DNA of 64,000 nt from an uncultured Candidatus Melainabacteria bacterium (GCA_934757275.1 CAKVLN010000004.1:124001-188000); one strand, 5' to 3'. Shown: positions 50,952 to 60,735, counted from the stretch's first letter. Numbers and translations: made by a program. The notes: generated by a model from the letters alone, not told the origin.

Positions 50952-52409
50952 ATGGCAGTAAGAGTTTTATTGGTAGAAGATAGCGAAACGCAATTAAAGT
51001 TTTTGCAAGAGGGTTTAACACAAAATGGTTTTGAAGTTGAAACCGCTACAAATGGCGCAGAAGCATACAAAAAGCTATTTGACTACATTCCAGACATTGT
51101 TGTTTCAGATATTATGATGCCAGTAATTGACGGTTATCAGCTTTGCCGAATGATTAAAAATATTGACGAAACAAAAAAAATCCCAGTAATTTTGCTAACT
51201 GTGCTTGACAAAAAAATCGACAGTTTTTGGGGTAAAAAGGCTGGAGCGCAATTATTTTTATCAAAAACTATCGACATAAAAGAACTTGTCAAGAACATCA
51301 ACGCAACGCTTAGAAGATATCCGCTTAGTGATGAATACAAAGCAAATATTGCACTAAAAGCAAATTCAGATAATTCGGCTCAAACCAGATTAAACACGAT
51401 TTTGAACGATTTGTTGTTAAAATCTGTGTTTGCAAACGAGTTCAGAAATCTGAGCGATTTTATGAATTACGAAAGAATTTTAGTTGAAAAACTATTTTCT
51501 TTGCTAAGTTCTTTTGTTGAATACAGTATGGCTGGCGTTTACTTCGCCTCGCCAGACGATTACGCAGAAAATATTTTATACATTGATACACTGGGTAGAA
51601 ACATCAGCAAAGGCGTGCTTTCTGATATTCAATACGACTTCTTCAAAAAAATGGAAGAGTTTAAGCCAGTTAAAGATACCAAATTTGAAGTTGTTAGAAT
51701 TTTGCTAGGAAAAGAACTAGATTACAAATTCTCTGATTTGAGATCAAAAATCATCATTCCATTGATTTTTGATAAAAAACTAATTGGCGGCATTTGTTTC
51801 TACACCCGTCAAGATATGGATTACGCTTCATTTAGATACTTTGATATTATGTTGAGCGAACTTCTTACAATCTTCAAAATGAAATATCAATATTCTGAAA
51901 AAGAATTTATGTCCGTTCTTGATGGTTTGACAGGTTTATACAATCGACGCCAATTTGAAATCGGCTTAGAGCAAGAATTTAACCGTACAAAGCGTCACCC
52001 ATCTGATTTCAGCCTTGCAATTCTGGATATCGACTTTTTCAAAAAAGTTAATGACACTTATGGACACCAATATGGCGATTATGTACTCAAAACGGTTGCA
52101 AGTCTAATGAAACAAGCCTTCCGTAAAACTGATTTATTGTATAGATACGGCGGTGAAGAGCTTATTATGATTATGCCTGAAACCAACATAGAAGGCGGTG
52201 TTATTCCAGTGCAACGTTTAAGACGAATGATTGAAGACTATGATTTTGACTACAATGGTATAAAATCAAAAGTTACTGTAAGTATTGGCTTAACAATGAA
52301 TTATCAAGGGTTTAATTCGCCTGCAGAAATTCTTAAATCAGCAGACGAGGCTTTGTACAAAGCAAAAGAGAGTGGAAGAAACAGAGTAGTATTACATGAA
52401 CAACAGTAA
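50952..52409 (+). CDS. response regulator with diguanylate cyclase output
   Basis: 485 aa. Receiver at 1-120 (LLVEDSE, acceptor Asp in IVVSDIMMP, late Lys in FLSK), a middle 190-residue GAF-like region, and a GGDEF domain with active-site RYGGEEL. Five residues before it is RKTD, which matches the product-inhibition I-site (RxxD). It should make c-di-GMP when phosphorylated, likely by the CheA hybrid encoded across the divergent promoter. Same design as PleD/WspR. Overlaps the CheW gene by 14 bp. Confidence 0.93.
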   Translation: MAVRVLLVEDSETQLKFLQEGLTQNGFEVETATNGAEAYKKLFDYIPDIVVSDIMMPVIDGYQLCRMIKNIDETKKIPVILLTVLDKKIDSFWGKKAGAQLFLSKTIDIKELVKNINATLRRYPLSDEYKANIALKANSDNSAQTRLNTILNDLLLKSVFANEFRNLSDFMNYERILVEKLFSLLSSFVEYSMAGVYFASPDDYAENILYIDTLGRNISKGVLSDIQYDFFKKMEEFKPVKDTKFEVVRILLGKELDYKFSDLRSKIIIPLIFDKKLIGGICFYTRQDMDYASFRYFDIMLSELLTIFKMKYQYSEKEFMSVLDGLTGLYNRRQFEIGLEQEFNRTKRHPSDFSLAILDIDFFKKVNDTYGHQYGDYVLKTVASLMKQAFRKTDLLYRYGGEELIMIMPETNIEGGVIPVQRLRRMIEDYDFDYNGIKSKVTVSIGLTMNYQGFNSPAEILKSADEALYKAKESGRNRVVLHEQQ

Positions 52410-53394
52410 TCTTATTGAGCAAAAGAAAAATTCGCATTTGTATTTTCAGATAGGCGAAAATAAGTATGCGGTTAATTCTAATAATGTGTTGGAGATTATG
52501 AAACTGCCAGCTCTAGATTATCCGCAAAAATTGCCAAACAATATTATTGGGCTTTTAAAATACAACAACTTTGTAATCAATGTTATTGATGTAAGATTTT
52601 ACTTAAATATTGAAGTTCCTTCGTATTCAACCCAAAACGAGCTTGTAATAGTCAAAACAGATGAGTTGATTTTTGGGATTGTAACCGACAAGGTTATAGG
52701 AATTTTGCCGTTAGAAAGCACGCTAATTGACACAATTCCTTACACTGACGCCTCTACTGTTGTTGATTCTTTGTACAAAATCAACCAAGAAACAATTTTT
52801 ATAATCAATATTTATTCAATTGAAAACCTCTTGAAACAACACAAAGAGTGGAAAGAAGTTGATATTCCGAGCTTGTTTCCAAAAGACGAAGTTTCAAAAG
52901 CAATAATGACAAAACGCACGCATGCAATAATTGATAAGTCAAATTTGAAACTTGCTTCTGGCGAATTGCATGTAAAAAACAAGTATATTTCTTTCAATCT
53001 AAATCAAGATTCGTACTGTATTGCACTAGATTATGTCAAAGAGGTTTTGAAAGATGCGACCATCACAAGAGTTCCAGGAGTTCCGAATTACATCGAAGGA
53101 ATTATGAACCTGCGTGGTGAATATATTACGGTAATAAATCTAAAAAATTTCTTAGATTTAGATACAAACACTAACAACGACAAAAAACCTGTTGTAATCG
53201 TTAAATCTGGTGAACTTACACTTGCATTTTTGATTGACAGAATAAACGAATTATTTGAATTTCAAGAGGACGAAATCAATGATCTGAGTGACGGTTATTT
53301 TTCAAGTGAATTTGTTTACAACGGCAGCTTGTACACAATTTTGAACGTGGAAAGAATTGCAGAGGATAAAAGACTGATTATTACAGATATGTAG
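52396..53394 (+). CDS. double CheW-domain adaptor
   Basis: 332 aa with two CheW-like domains in tandem, at about 12-140 and 195-325. Each has the family hydrophobic pattern; the second has the classical VPGVPNYIEGIMNLRGEYIT. CheW couples receptors to CheA; a two-domain form could bridge two arrays or replace two separate CheW proteins (as WspB and WspD do in Wsp). Coupled by 14-bp overlap to the REC-GGDEF gene. Confidence 0.92.
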   Translation: MNNSNLIEQKKNSHLYFQIGENKYAVNSNNVLEIMKLPALDYPQKLPNNIIGLLKYNNFVINVIDVRFYLNIEVPSYSTQNELVIVKTDELIFGIVTDKVIGILPLESTLIDTIPYTDASTVVDSLYKINQETIFIINIYSIENLLKQHKEWKEVDIPSLFPKDEVSKAIMTKRTHAIIDKSNLKLASGELHVKNKYISFNLNQDSYCIALDYVKEVLKDATITRVPGVPNYIEGIMNLRGEYITVINLKNFLDLDTNTNNDKKPVVIVKSGELTLAFLIDRINELFEFQEDEINDLSDGYFSSEFVYNGSLYTILNVERIAEDKRLIITDM

Positions 53395-53503
53395 TTTATT
53401 AAAAAATTATAGAGTGCAGTTTTTTGCCCCAATAACTTTTAAATTTTTTACAATAAATAAAGTATAGGCACATTTGGCGTATTGTGCTAAAATAATTTTT
53501 AAT

Positions 53504-56299
53504 ATGAAGCAGTTTAAAAAGAGGACAATCGCATTAGTTCTTGCTTCTGTGGTCACGGTAGTTGGAGCTTTTGGAGCAGAAAATTATAAAAACAGCCTTA
53601 TGTCACTAAAATTTGAAAGTGGCGCAAGCGGGGCAGTTAGCATGACTTTGCTTACCAAGCGAAATTATGAACAGACGATTACGCCCGTAAAAAAAGATGC
53701 TACAACTTATGTAATAATGCTCCCAGAAACTAATAGCCAAATGCCTTCTTCACCAGAACTCGCTGGCGATGTTGAAAGCGTAAATGTTAGGACAATGCCT
53801 TATACTACAAGTAGTAAAGGCTACACAAAAATAACTATCAAAACCACTCCAAATGCTATGTTAACTGCGCAAAAAGCTCTTTATATTCCAGAGAAAAAAG
53901 CTGAAACTTCCACCACAACACCTTCTGAAAAACAAGAAAACAGAATTGTTGAGGATTATGATACTAGCAGTCGTGGTGATATTGGAGAAGTTCCAGCACG
54001 TTCGCAACGTCAAAAAACTGAAAGAGTTACTCCTATTCGTTCAAGAAGTGGTGTTGACCAAACCAACCCTGTTGATATCAAAAAGAGCGTTCAACAATTT
54101 GAACCAAACAGTCAAAATAATTCAAGCAATGTTCAAACAGACGCTGATGATAATAACGCAATAGCAAAAGCTAATTTACCACAGACCACTGATAACAACA
54201 CTTCTGACATTGTTTTGATGATTTTAGGTGTTTTACTTGTAATCATACTTTGCGTCTTCTTCTTTATCAAAGCAAAAAACAACATGGCAGCGATTATTGG
54301 CGAACAACCAGATTTTTCTGATGATGAAGATATTAAGAAAAAGCAGATAAAAGCAGATTCCTCTAAAAGAAAGCAGATAAAGAATACAATTAGCAAGTTG
54401 GATAGAATGTATTCCAGACCTACCAAAATGCCGATTGATGACTTTAAGATTACTCCGACACAAGCTGCAACACCTGCAACATCAGAAGAAACAACTCCAC
54501 AAGTTGAAAATGTTGTTGTAGATTTAGACGAATTGTTCCAAGAAAAAACTAATCCTTTGCAGGCAGAAACTAAGGCTGACAATCTTAATGAAGAGGGAGA
54601 AAATAGCGCACTAGAAGATTTTCTAAGCGGTTTTTCTTTTGATGACACACATTTCTTGCAAAATGATGAACACAAACAAGAACAGGCAGAAGTAGAGGAA
54701 GAAAAAGAAGGTTTTGACGAAGAATTGTATGAAAAATTCATTAATGATGAAAACTTAAAATTCTCAAAATCTGATATTGAAAAAATCGAAAAACTTCTGA
54801 ACTCTGAAATTAGTGATGATACAATGAGAAATCTTGAAAAATTTGTTGTCACTAACCCAATCGAGAAAAAGCCTTCTCAAAGAGAATTGTTAGAAAACTT
54901 TGTCACAACCTACACTGTTAATCAAAATGTATCGTTCACAAAAGATGATGTTGACGCTTTACACAAACTTATGAGCGTTGAGTTGGATAACGATTTTATA
55001 ACAGATTTAAAAACTAATCCTGAACGCATTAATCAGATGCAAAATGAGATTAAAAAACAAAATTCTAAACCACATAAATCTTCTGAACTTTTAACTCTTA
55101 ATGTAAAAGATATGTTGCCTGATTTATCGGAAGCATTGAAACGACAAGGCGGACGCAAAATCGAATCAGAAGTTAAGCCAGATGTTGTATACTTTAGCGA
55201 AGGATACGAGGTTAGCACGCTTTCATTAAAAGACGCACTTCCTAATTTGGCAGAAGAGCTTAACAATGACGAGGCTTACGAATCAAGACCATCAGACGCA
55301 ATAGAACTTGCAGTATCTGGATATGATGCGCCTAAAATGTCTGTTGCAGGAATTTTGCCAGATTTAGAAGACGCTTTGAACAACCCTGAAAAATACGAAG
55401 ATAAAGAAGAGGTTGTTGAAGAAGTTGACGAAGACGCTCTATTGAAGAACATTTCTAACGTAAGCTTTAAGCCAATCTATGACGGCAATGAAGATGTAGA
55501 ATTTTTGAACGATTTTGACGACAGTAACGCGCCAACAGTTTCTGATATACAAGAAGAGTTTAATAAACTTGATGGGAATTTTGAAATTGTTAATGAAGAG
55601 CAAATTGAAATAACAAATAATCAAGAAAATGATGTTGATGATTTTGAATCACTTTATGACAACAATTTTGTTGATTTTGATGTTAAGCCCGAAGAATTTT
55701 TGAAAAATAACGCAAAGCAAATGGCAGATGATATTTCAATTGCTTCATTAGCGCCAGCTCCTTCTGAAAAACAAAACGAGAAACAAAGTGAGAAACCAAG
55801 TGAGAAACCAAGTGAAAAGCCAAGTGAAAAGCCAAGCGAGAAACCTAAGCGTTCTGACGAGGCTCAAAAATTGATTAAGTCAATTGAAGAGAAAAAGGCT
55901 GAACAAGCTGAAAAACAACTTCAAAAAGAACACGAAAACACGCTTAAACAAGATGAAAACAAGGTTGAAGAACCAAAAGAAGATAAGCCAGTTGAAAACG
56001 AAAATAAGACTTTCATTATTGATAATGAGGTTTATGAAATTATTACAAAATCAAACATTACAGACAGACTAGGCTGCTATCTTGCCAAAAATTCAAGCGG
56101 TTACACAATTTTAGGCTTTATTGGCGACAAAATCTTCAAGATAAAAAATTACGAACAATTAAAGAACGAAAAGTTACAAACTAGAGAAAGCGAAAAACTT
56201 GATGATGGCACGATTAGATACATCGTTAGAATTGGAGTGCATAAGTTTATTCTTAATGTAAAAGATGACAAAATGGAGTTTGTAATGGACTTATGTTAA
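53504..56299 (+). CDS. large single-pass repeat protein (possible AMIN-like N-domain)
   Basis: 931 aa from the ATG at 53504. Signal peptide (RTIALVLASVVTVVGAFGAE), a 110-residue beta-rich exported domain that recalls AMIN domains (weak), a disordered stretch, one membrane segment (DIVLMILGVLLVIILCVFFF) near 226-248, then a long acidic cytoplasmic part. This contains two repeats (KFSKSDIEKIEKLLNSEI; SFTKDDVDALHKLMSVEL), then three repeats spaced about 40 residues (VKDMLPDLSEAL; LKDALPNLAEEL; VAGILPDLEDAL), a run of EKPS units and a folded C-terminal domain of 90 residues. The layout resembles FimV-like organisers that act with chemosensory systems (inference). Confidence 0.75.
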   Translation: MKQFKKRTIALVLASVVTVVGAFGAENYKNSLMSLKFESGASGAVSMTLLTKRNYEQTITPVKKDATTYVIMLPETNSQMPSSPELAGDVESVNVRTMPYTTSSKGYTKITIKTTPNAMLTAQKALYIPEKKAETSTTTPSEKQENRIVEDYDTSSRGDIGEVPARSQRQKTERVTPIRSRSGVDQTNPVDIKKSVQQFEPNSQNNSSNVQTDADDNNAIAKANLPQTTDNNTSDIVLMILGVLLVIILCVFFFIKAKNNMAAIIGEQPDFSDDEDIKKKQIKADSSKRKQIKNTISKLDRMYSRPTKMPIDDFKITPTQAATPATSEETTPQVENVVVDLDELFQEKTNPLQAETKADNLNEEGENSALEDFLSGFSFDDTHFLQNDEHKQEQAEVEEEKEGFDEELYEKFINDENLKFSKSDIEKIEKLLNSEISDDTMRNLEKFVVTNPIEKKPSQRELLENFVTTYTVNQNVSFTKDDVDALHKLMSVELDNDFITDLKTNPERINQMQNEIKKQNSKPHKSSELLTLNVKDMLPDLSEALKRQGGRKIESEVKPDVVYFSEGYEVSTLSLKDALPNLAEELNNDEAYESRPSDAIELAVSGYDAPKMSVAGILPDLEDALNNPEKYEDKEEVVEEVDEDALLKNISNVSFKPIYDGNEDVEFLNDFDDSNAPTVSDIQEEFNKLDGNFEIVNEEQIEITNNQENDVDDFESLYDNNFVDFDVKPEEFLKNNAKQMADDISIASLAPAPSEKQNEKQSEKPSEKPSEKPSEKPSEKPKRSDEAQKLIKSIEEKKAEQAEKQLQKEHENTLKQDENKVEEPKEDKPVENENKTFIIDNEVYEIITKSNITDRLGCYLAKNSSGYTILGFIGDKIFKIKNYEQLKNEKLQTRESEKLDDGTIRYIVRIGVHKFILNVKDDKMEFVMDLC

Positions 56300-57300
56300 A
56301 ACGTCTGTTTTTTTTGTTTTTGTTCTCGATATTGTTCTGTTCTTGCTCTAAAAATACAAAGGAAGAAATTACTTTCTCTTCTTGGGGGTCTGTCACTGAG
56401 GTTAAAATTTTAGATAAAATAATCGAAGATTATGAACAAACTAACCCCAATATCAAGATAAATTTTTTGCATATTCCACAAAATTATTTTCAGAAAATTC
56501 ATTTGCTTTTCGCCTCAAATCAAGCTCCAGATGTGATTTTCATTAATAATTTATACCTGCCACTTTATGCAAATAAGCTTGAATCACTGAACGAGGTTGT
56601 CGATACAAAAGCTTTCAACCCAAAAGCACTTGAGGCGATGAGTATTGATGGCAATTTGTACGCTCTTCCAAGAGATATTTCAACGCTTGTTTTTTACCGC
56701 AACAAAAATCTGGTAAAAACTACGCCAAAAAATTTGGACGAATTGATTTTAGCGATAAAAGATGTAAAACCGTACGGAATTAGTTTTGAAAAAGATTTAT
56801 ATTTTATGCTCCCTTATGTTTTGACGATGAAAGAAGATATCTACAACCCACAAAAATCGGCAGAATTTTATAAGAATTTAGAAGGCAAGTATGCGCCAAC
56901 TTCTTCCGAGGTGGGAAGTCTTACGCTTGCTCAAATGTTTTTGCAAGGCAAAATTGGGCTTTATCTTTCTGGAAGATGGCTATATCCAAAAATAAAAGAA
57001 ACTGCGAATTTTGATTGGGATATAATACCGTTTTGTGGAACTGTACCACTAGATAGTTCTGGTTGGGCAATTTCTAAAAATTCAAAACATAAAAAAGAGG
57101 CGGAAGAATTTTTGAAATTTTTGTCTTCTAAACAGAGTATCGAGTATTTTAATTCGACAAACTTGATTGTCCCTGCAAGAATGGACGTAAAGGTTGATGA
57201 CTCAGCGTTTGAAGTTTCAATCGAACAGTCTGAACCTGTACATTATGGTAAAGATTACAAAAAAATTTCGGATAGTTTGAACAAAAAACTCTTCAAATAA
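56293..57300 (+). CDS. extracellular solute-binding lipoprotein (sugar-type ABC)
   Basis: 335 aa. Lipoprotein signal LKRLFFLFLFSILFCSC, with Cys 16 or 18 as lipid site. The rest follows family 1 solute-binding proteins: ITFSSWGSVTEVKILDKIIE at the start, APDVIFINN, GNLYALPRDISTLVFYRN and, late, GWAISKNSKHKKEAEEFLKF. Such proteins bind sugars or glycerol-phosphates for ABC importers. No permease or ATPase gene is nearby. Overlaps the previous gene by 7 bp (ATGTTAA), so co-translated with the repeat protein. Confidence 0.85.
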   Translation: MLKRLFFLFLFSILFCSCSKNTKEEITFSSWGSVTEVKILDKIIEDYEQTNPNIKINFLHIPQNYFQKIHLLFASNQAPDVIFINNLYLPLYANKLESLNEVVDTKAFNPKALEAMSIDGNLYALPRDISTLVFYRNKNLVKTTPKNLDELILAIKDVKPYGISFEKDLYFMLPYVLTMKEDIYNPQKSAEFYKNLEGKYAPTSSEVGSLTLAQMFLQGKIGLYLSGRWLYPKIKETANFDWDIIPFCGTVPLDSSGWAISKNSKHKKEAEEFLKFLSSKQSIEYFNSTNLIVPARMDVKVDDSAFEVSIEQSEPVHYGKDYKKISDSLNKKLFK

Positions 57301-57371
57301 ATGTTTGAAAATTGGTTTTGTTCGACTAGTATAACATCGACTAATAAGAATTTTTGAGGTTTAATTGCAAT

Positions 57372-58301
57372 ATGTTAATATCAATGCTGGAAAAAATTAA
57401 CGGATTATATGAGAGTCTTTTCGCTCCTGTTGACACGCTCGTGGAAAAACTTCCAATGGCTGATTGGGCGGTTGATGCAGTGTGTGATAGCATTCATTTA
57501 TTACCATTTTTGTTTATAGTTTTTGTCATAATTGAGATTTTGGAATTTTATCACGCTGATAGGATAAACGCTCTACTTAAAAAATCTGGCAAAAGTGGCG
57601 TGCTTGTTGGTGCAATAGCTTCAATTATTCCGCAGTGCGGTTTTTCTGTAATCGCAAGCAGTTTATATTCTAATAGAATTATCACTCGTGGTTGTTTGAT
57701 TGCAGTTTATTTAGCGACTTCCGATGAAACAATTCCTATACTTTTGGCAACGCCTGCAAAAGTTTATTTGATTATTCCAATCGTTGGAATTAAGCTATTT
57801 ATCGGTATTCTAATGGGGTATTTAATTGATTTCCTTGCTCCGCAAAAAATTATTAGGGAAGATACCAATGAAATTGATATAGTAGAAGAGGGTTGTTGCA
57901 AGCACGATATTGAACACGGTAGTAAGCGAGAACTTATCATTCACCCAATTTTGCACACAACAAATGTGTTTGCTTTTATTTTGGTAATAACACTAATTCT
58001 TAATTACTTTTTGACAAATGTTGATGTTGATAGCTTGATTGGTGGTAGCAAATTCCTTCAACCAGTTATTGCATCGTTTGTCGGCTTAATTCCAAATTGC
58101 GCAGTTTCAATCGGTTTGACAATGATGTTAATTAAAGGAACGATTTCTTTTGGCGCAGTGATGAGCGGACTTTTGTCGAATGCTGGTTTAGGTTTGCTGG
58201 TATTGCTTAAAAATAACGATTTTAAAGATACAATGAAAATTATTTTTATTTTGCTTTTGATAAGTATTATTTCTGGCATGATGATAAATATTGTTTTTTG
58301 A
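57372..58301 (+). CDS. heavy-metal exporter-like permease (ArsP_2 type)
   Basis: 309 aa with about eight to ten membrane segments. Two inverted halves share the motif seen in this family: IASIIPQCGFSVIASSLYSN in the first and FVGLIPNCAVSIGLTMMLI in the second. The loop between halves carries EEGCCKHDIEHG, a Cys/His cluster that could bind metal. The family is described as putative heavy-metal, manganese or arsenic export; the substrate is not clear from sequence. Start at the ATG with GAGG twelve bases upstream. May be co-transcribed with the lipoprotein gene 70 bp before it. Confidence 0.75.
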   Translation: MLISMLEKINGLYESLFAPVDTLVEKLPMADWAVDAVCDSIHLLPFLFIVFVIIEILEFYHADRINALLKKSGKSGVLVGAIASIIPQCGFSVIASSLYSNRIITRGCLIAVYLATSDETIPILLATPAKVYLIIPIVGIKLFIGILMGYLIDFLAPQKIIREDTNEIDIVEEGCCKHDIEHGSKRELIIHPILHTTNVFAFILVITLILNYFLTNVDVDSLIGGSKFLQPVIASFVGLIPNCAVSIGLTMMLIKGTISFGAVMSGLLSNAGLGLLVLLKNNDFKDTMKIIFILLLISIISGMMINIVF

Positions 58302-58343
58302 TATCAACTAGCAAATTATTTTTTTACAGGTTTTTATCGTTAT

Positions 58344-59339
58344 ATGAATATTTTATCAACCCCGCAATATAGTTTTAAATACAATAATCAGCCAAATTTT
58401 CAAGGCAATTCACGAAATTTGCAAACTTCTGTTGACAAGGCTTTGAGAAAAAGTTCTTTAACTGATGGCGATTTATTAGAGCTTTCTACAAGAATAAAAA
58501 AAGCAGTTAAAGATGTTATAACTCCGGAAAAATTTATTGAAGAAGGAAGCCACAATGCAGTATACAAAATTACTAGAAAGTATGTTGCAAGAGTTCCTGT
58601 TGGTGCAAAAATTGATGTCAAAGATTTGCCAGAGAAGCCTATTTTTGGTCAAGGCATTTTTAAAGATTTACATAATTATTTTGGAGAAGCTATAGTTAAG
58701 CTTGGCAAATTTCAAATTCTCAAAAACGTAGGCAAACATGTTCCTGCCGGAGTTCCTGAACATTATACAAAAACTTTTACAAAAGGAAGTATAAATAAAT
58801 ATTATAGAGAAAAATATCTACCGCATTTTGCAAGAATTACTCAAGCGAGTTATAACGAATTGGCAAAGGATATTGCAAAGCTAAATGAAATAAAATTAGG
58901 ACCTAGAAGTTATTGTCTATTTGACTCAATCAATCCCAATAATATAGTTGCAAGGGCAGGGAAATTATACCTAGTAGATGAAATAGATACTTTATATGAT
59001 AAATCTTATGGCAATACAACAGCCAAATTGTTTGAAGTATTTATTAATAAAGCTACAAAAGATTATGAAGCTCCAGATGCTGGTGATAAGCGAAAATATG
59101 TCAGAAACATTTTTAAGAAAATCGTCATTGCCGCAGATAACGCAAATTTATTACATGCTGATTCAAAAGAAGATTATGCAAACTGGGAAAAAGCTTTAAA
59201 GAAATGCAAATTCAATATTCCAGCAAGCGAAATTTTAAACAAGTTAGATAGATTGCAATATGAAGTTAAAGACCAAAATCAAAGAACAACTTTGATTAAA
59301 AACTACTTGAACAAACTTTGTATTGATAATCCAATGTAA
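58344..59339 (+). CDS. kinase/APH-like protein with N-terminal tag
   Basis: 331 aa. N-terminus MNILSTPQYSFKYNNQPNFQ carries the NxNFxG-type tag seen on other unrelated proteins here. The body has a protein-kinase-like pattern: glycine-loop region EEGSHNAVYKITRKYVARVP (67-84, Arg in place of the usual Lys as in APH kinases), a Glu in helix C (FGEAIVKLG), catalytic loop LFDSINPNNIVAR with D194 and N199/N200, and LYLVDEID with the metal Asp D212. The order and spacing fit; overall identity to known kinases is low. Substrate unknown; an effector or cell-biology role is only a guess. Confidence 0.55.
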   Translation: MNILSTPQYSFKYNNQPNFQGNSRNLQTSVDKALRKSSLTDGDLLELSTRIKKAVKDVITPEKFIEEGSHNAVYKITRKYVARVPVGAKIDVKDLPEKPIFGQGIFKDLHNYFGEAIVKLGKFQILKNVGKHVPAGVPEHYTKTFTKGSINKYYREKYLPHFARITQASYNELAKDIAKLNEIKLGPRSYCLFDSINPNNIVARAGKLYLVDEIDTLYDKSYGNTTAKLFEVFINKATKDYEAPDAGDKRKYVRNIFKKIVIAADNANLLHADSKEDYANWEKALKKCKFNIPASEILNKLDRLQYEVKDQNQRTTLIKNYLNKLCIDNPM

Positions 59340-59447
59340 AATCATTTATTTATATGATGTGTGCTTGTGATTTATATTTTACAATTTCATCATGGGGTTT
59401 TTGTTCAAAAAATTTGAACTCAATCACTACGATGGGAGAGTGTGTAA

Positions 59448-59648
59448 ATGTTAAATCAAGTTCTTATTCAGCCTACGATGTCTGAATCAATTACAAAAAA
59501 TTGGACTGAACAAGCAATTGAGTGCTACAAACTTAACGGCAATTGCAGTGAATGCTCTATTAGAAAGGCGCATTATTCTTTTGATTGTCAAATGCCGAGA
59601 GTTGTTGAAGTCCTAAAACTAATAAATGGCGAACCAAAAATCAAATAA
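59448..59648 (+). CDS. small Cys-containing protein
   Basis: 66 aa. GGGAGAG eight bases before the ATG supports it as a real gene. It has a compact Cys set, CYKLNGNCSECSIRK and then FDCQMP, four to five Cys that could hold one zinc or an iron-sulfur cluster. No membrane segment. Not recognised. Lies alone between the kinase-like gene and the convergent recombinase gene. Confidence 0.55.
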   Translation: MLNQVLIQPTMSESITKNWTEQAIECYKLNGNCSECSIRKAHYSFDCQMPRVVEVLKLINGEPKIK

Positions 59649-59679
59649 AATTTTAGCGAAAGGTTAGCCACTCTTAAAA

Positions 59680-60588
59680 CTATCCGTGTGGGTGCGCAGT
59701 TTCGTATACATCTTTCATGTGTTTCATAGAAATGTGTGTGTAAATCTGTGTGTTAGAAATGCCAGCGTGTCCTAAAAGTTCTTGAACAACCCTTAAATCT
59801 GCACCATTCTCAATCAATTTTGTAGCAAAACTATGTCGAAAAACGTGCGGTGTCACTTTTTTAGGCAACTCGATTTTTTCAACTATTTCATTAATAACTT
59901 TTCTTACGGTTTTGTTTTGAAGCCTATATCCTGTATTATTGATGAATAAAGGCGTATCGTCAGTGATTTCGCCCGTATCGTATTCTGGAGCAATAAGACT
60001 TCTGGCAGATTTAATATATTGCAGTAAATATCCTTTTGCTCTATCTGAAACCAGCACTATTCTTTCTTTTGCACCTTTACCAAAAACTCTTATTTCATTT
60101 TCGTCCAAATTCAAGTCCCCAAAATTTAGGTTACTTAATTCTGAAATACGCATGCCAGTTGCCCAAAGTAATTCTAAAATAACACGATTTCTGAAACCTG
60201 CTGGCGTTTCAATTTTGACATTGTTAAGAATTTGCTCAACCTCTTCTGGTGTCAAAAATTTTGGCAAAGATTTTGGACGTTTTGGTGCAGAAAGTGATAC
60301 TGCTGGGTTTGTGTCAATATAGCGTTCTCTAAACAAAAACTTGTAGAAAGTCCTAATCGCTGCAACTTTTCTTGCAATCGTCGTTTTTTGGTACTCAAAT
60401 CTTTGGATAAAATGCAAATATTCTCGAAGTTTAGTGAAATCAACATTTACGCAACTCACATTATCTAGCCATAAAATATAACTAACAATATCAGAAGTAT
60501 AAGCAGAAAGAGTATGTTCCGAAAAATTCTTTTCCACACTCAAATACGTCTTAAAATCTTCTATATATTGCTTTTCTGTTTCTCTCAT
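59680..60588 (-). CDS. xerC: site-specific tyrosine recombinase, XerC/XerD type
   Basis: 302 aa. N-terminal SAM-like core-binding domain (1-100) and C-terminal catalytic domain with the full set: R in LLWATGMRISELS, K in FGKGAKERIV, H-x-x-R in HVFRHSFATKL, H in LLGHAGISNTQIY and the nucleophile Tyr in QIYTHI. Length and lack of extra domains suggest the chromosome dimer-resolution enzyme rather than a mobile-element integrase; XerC and XerD cannot be told apart safely. Confidence 0.88.
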   Translation of the reverse strand: MRETEKQYIEDFKTYLSVEKNFSEHTLSAYTSDIVSYILWLDNVSCVNVDFTKLREYLHFIQRFEYQKTTIARKVAAIRTFYKFLFRERYIDTNPAVSLSAPKRPKSLPKFLTPEEVEQILNNVKIETPAGFRNRVILELLWATGMRISELSNLNFGDLNLDENEIRVFGKGAKERIVLVSDRAKGYLLQYIKSARSLIAPEYDTGEITDDTPLFINNTGYRLQNKTVRKVINEIVEKIELPKKVTPHVFRHSFATKLIENGADLRVVQELLGHAGISNTQIYTHISMKHMKDVYETAHPHG

Positions 60589-60735
60589 CGTGTCAATCTA
60601 AACCTTACAGTAATTATAGATTATGTTTCGAAACTTTGCAAGGAAGAAAATATGTATGTAAGAGCAAAATAGAAATTTCCTCTTTTCAACAATTTGATTT
60701 TGGTATACAATACTCATAATAAGTTGGAAACAAAT

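Noticed and set aside
54133..54852. 239-codon Ser-rich frame opposite the repeat protein
   Set aside because: Shadow of GAA/AAA-rich codons; no start signal.
59680..60588. Tyrosine recombinase as a mobile-element integrase
   Set aside because: Length and motifs fit chromosomal XerC/XerD; no att repeats, tRNA target or mobile genes are next to it.
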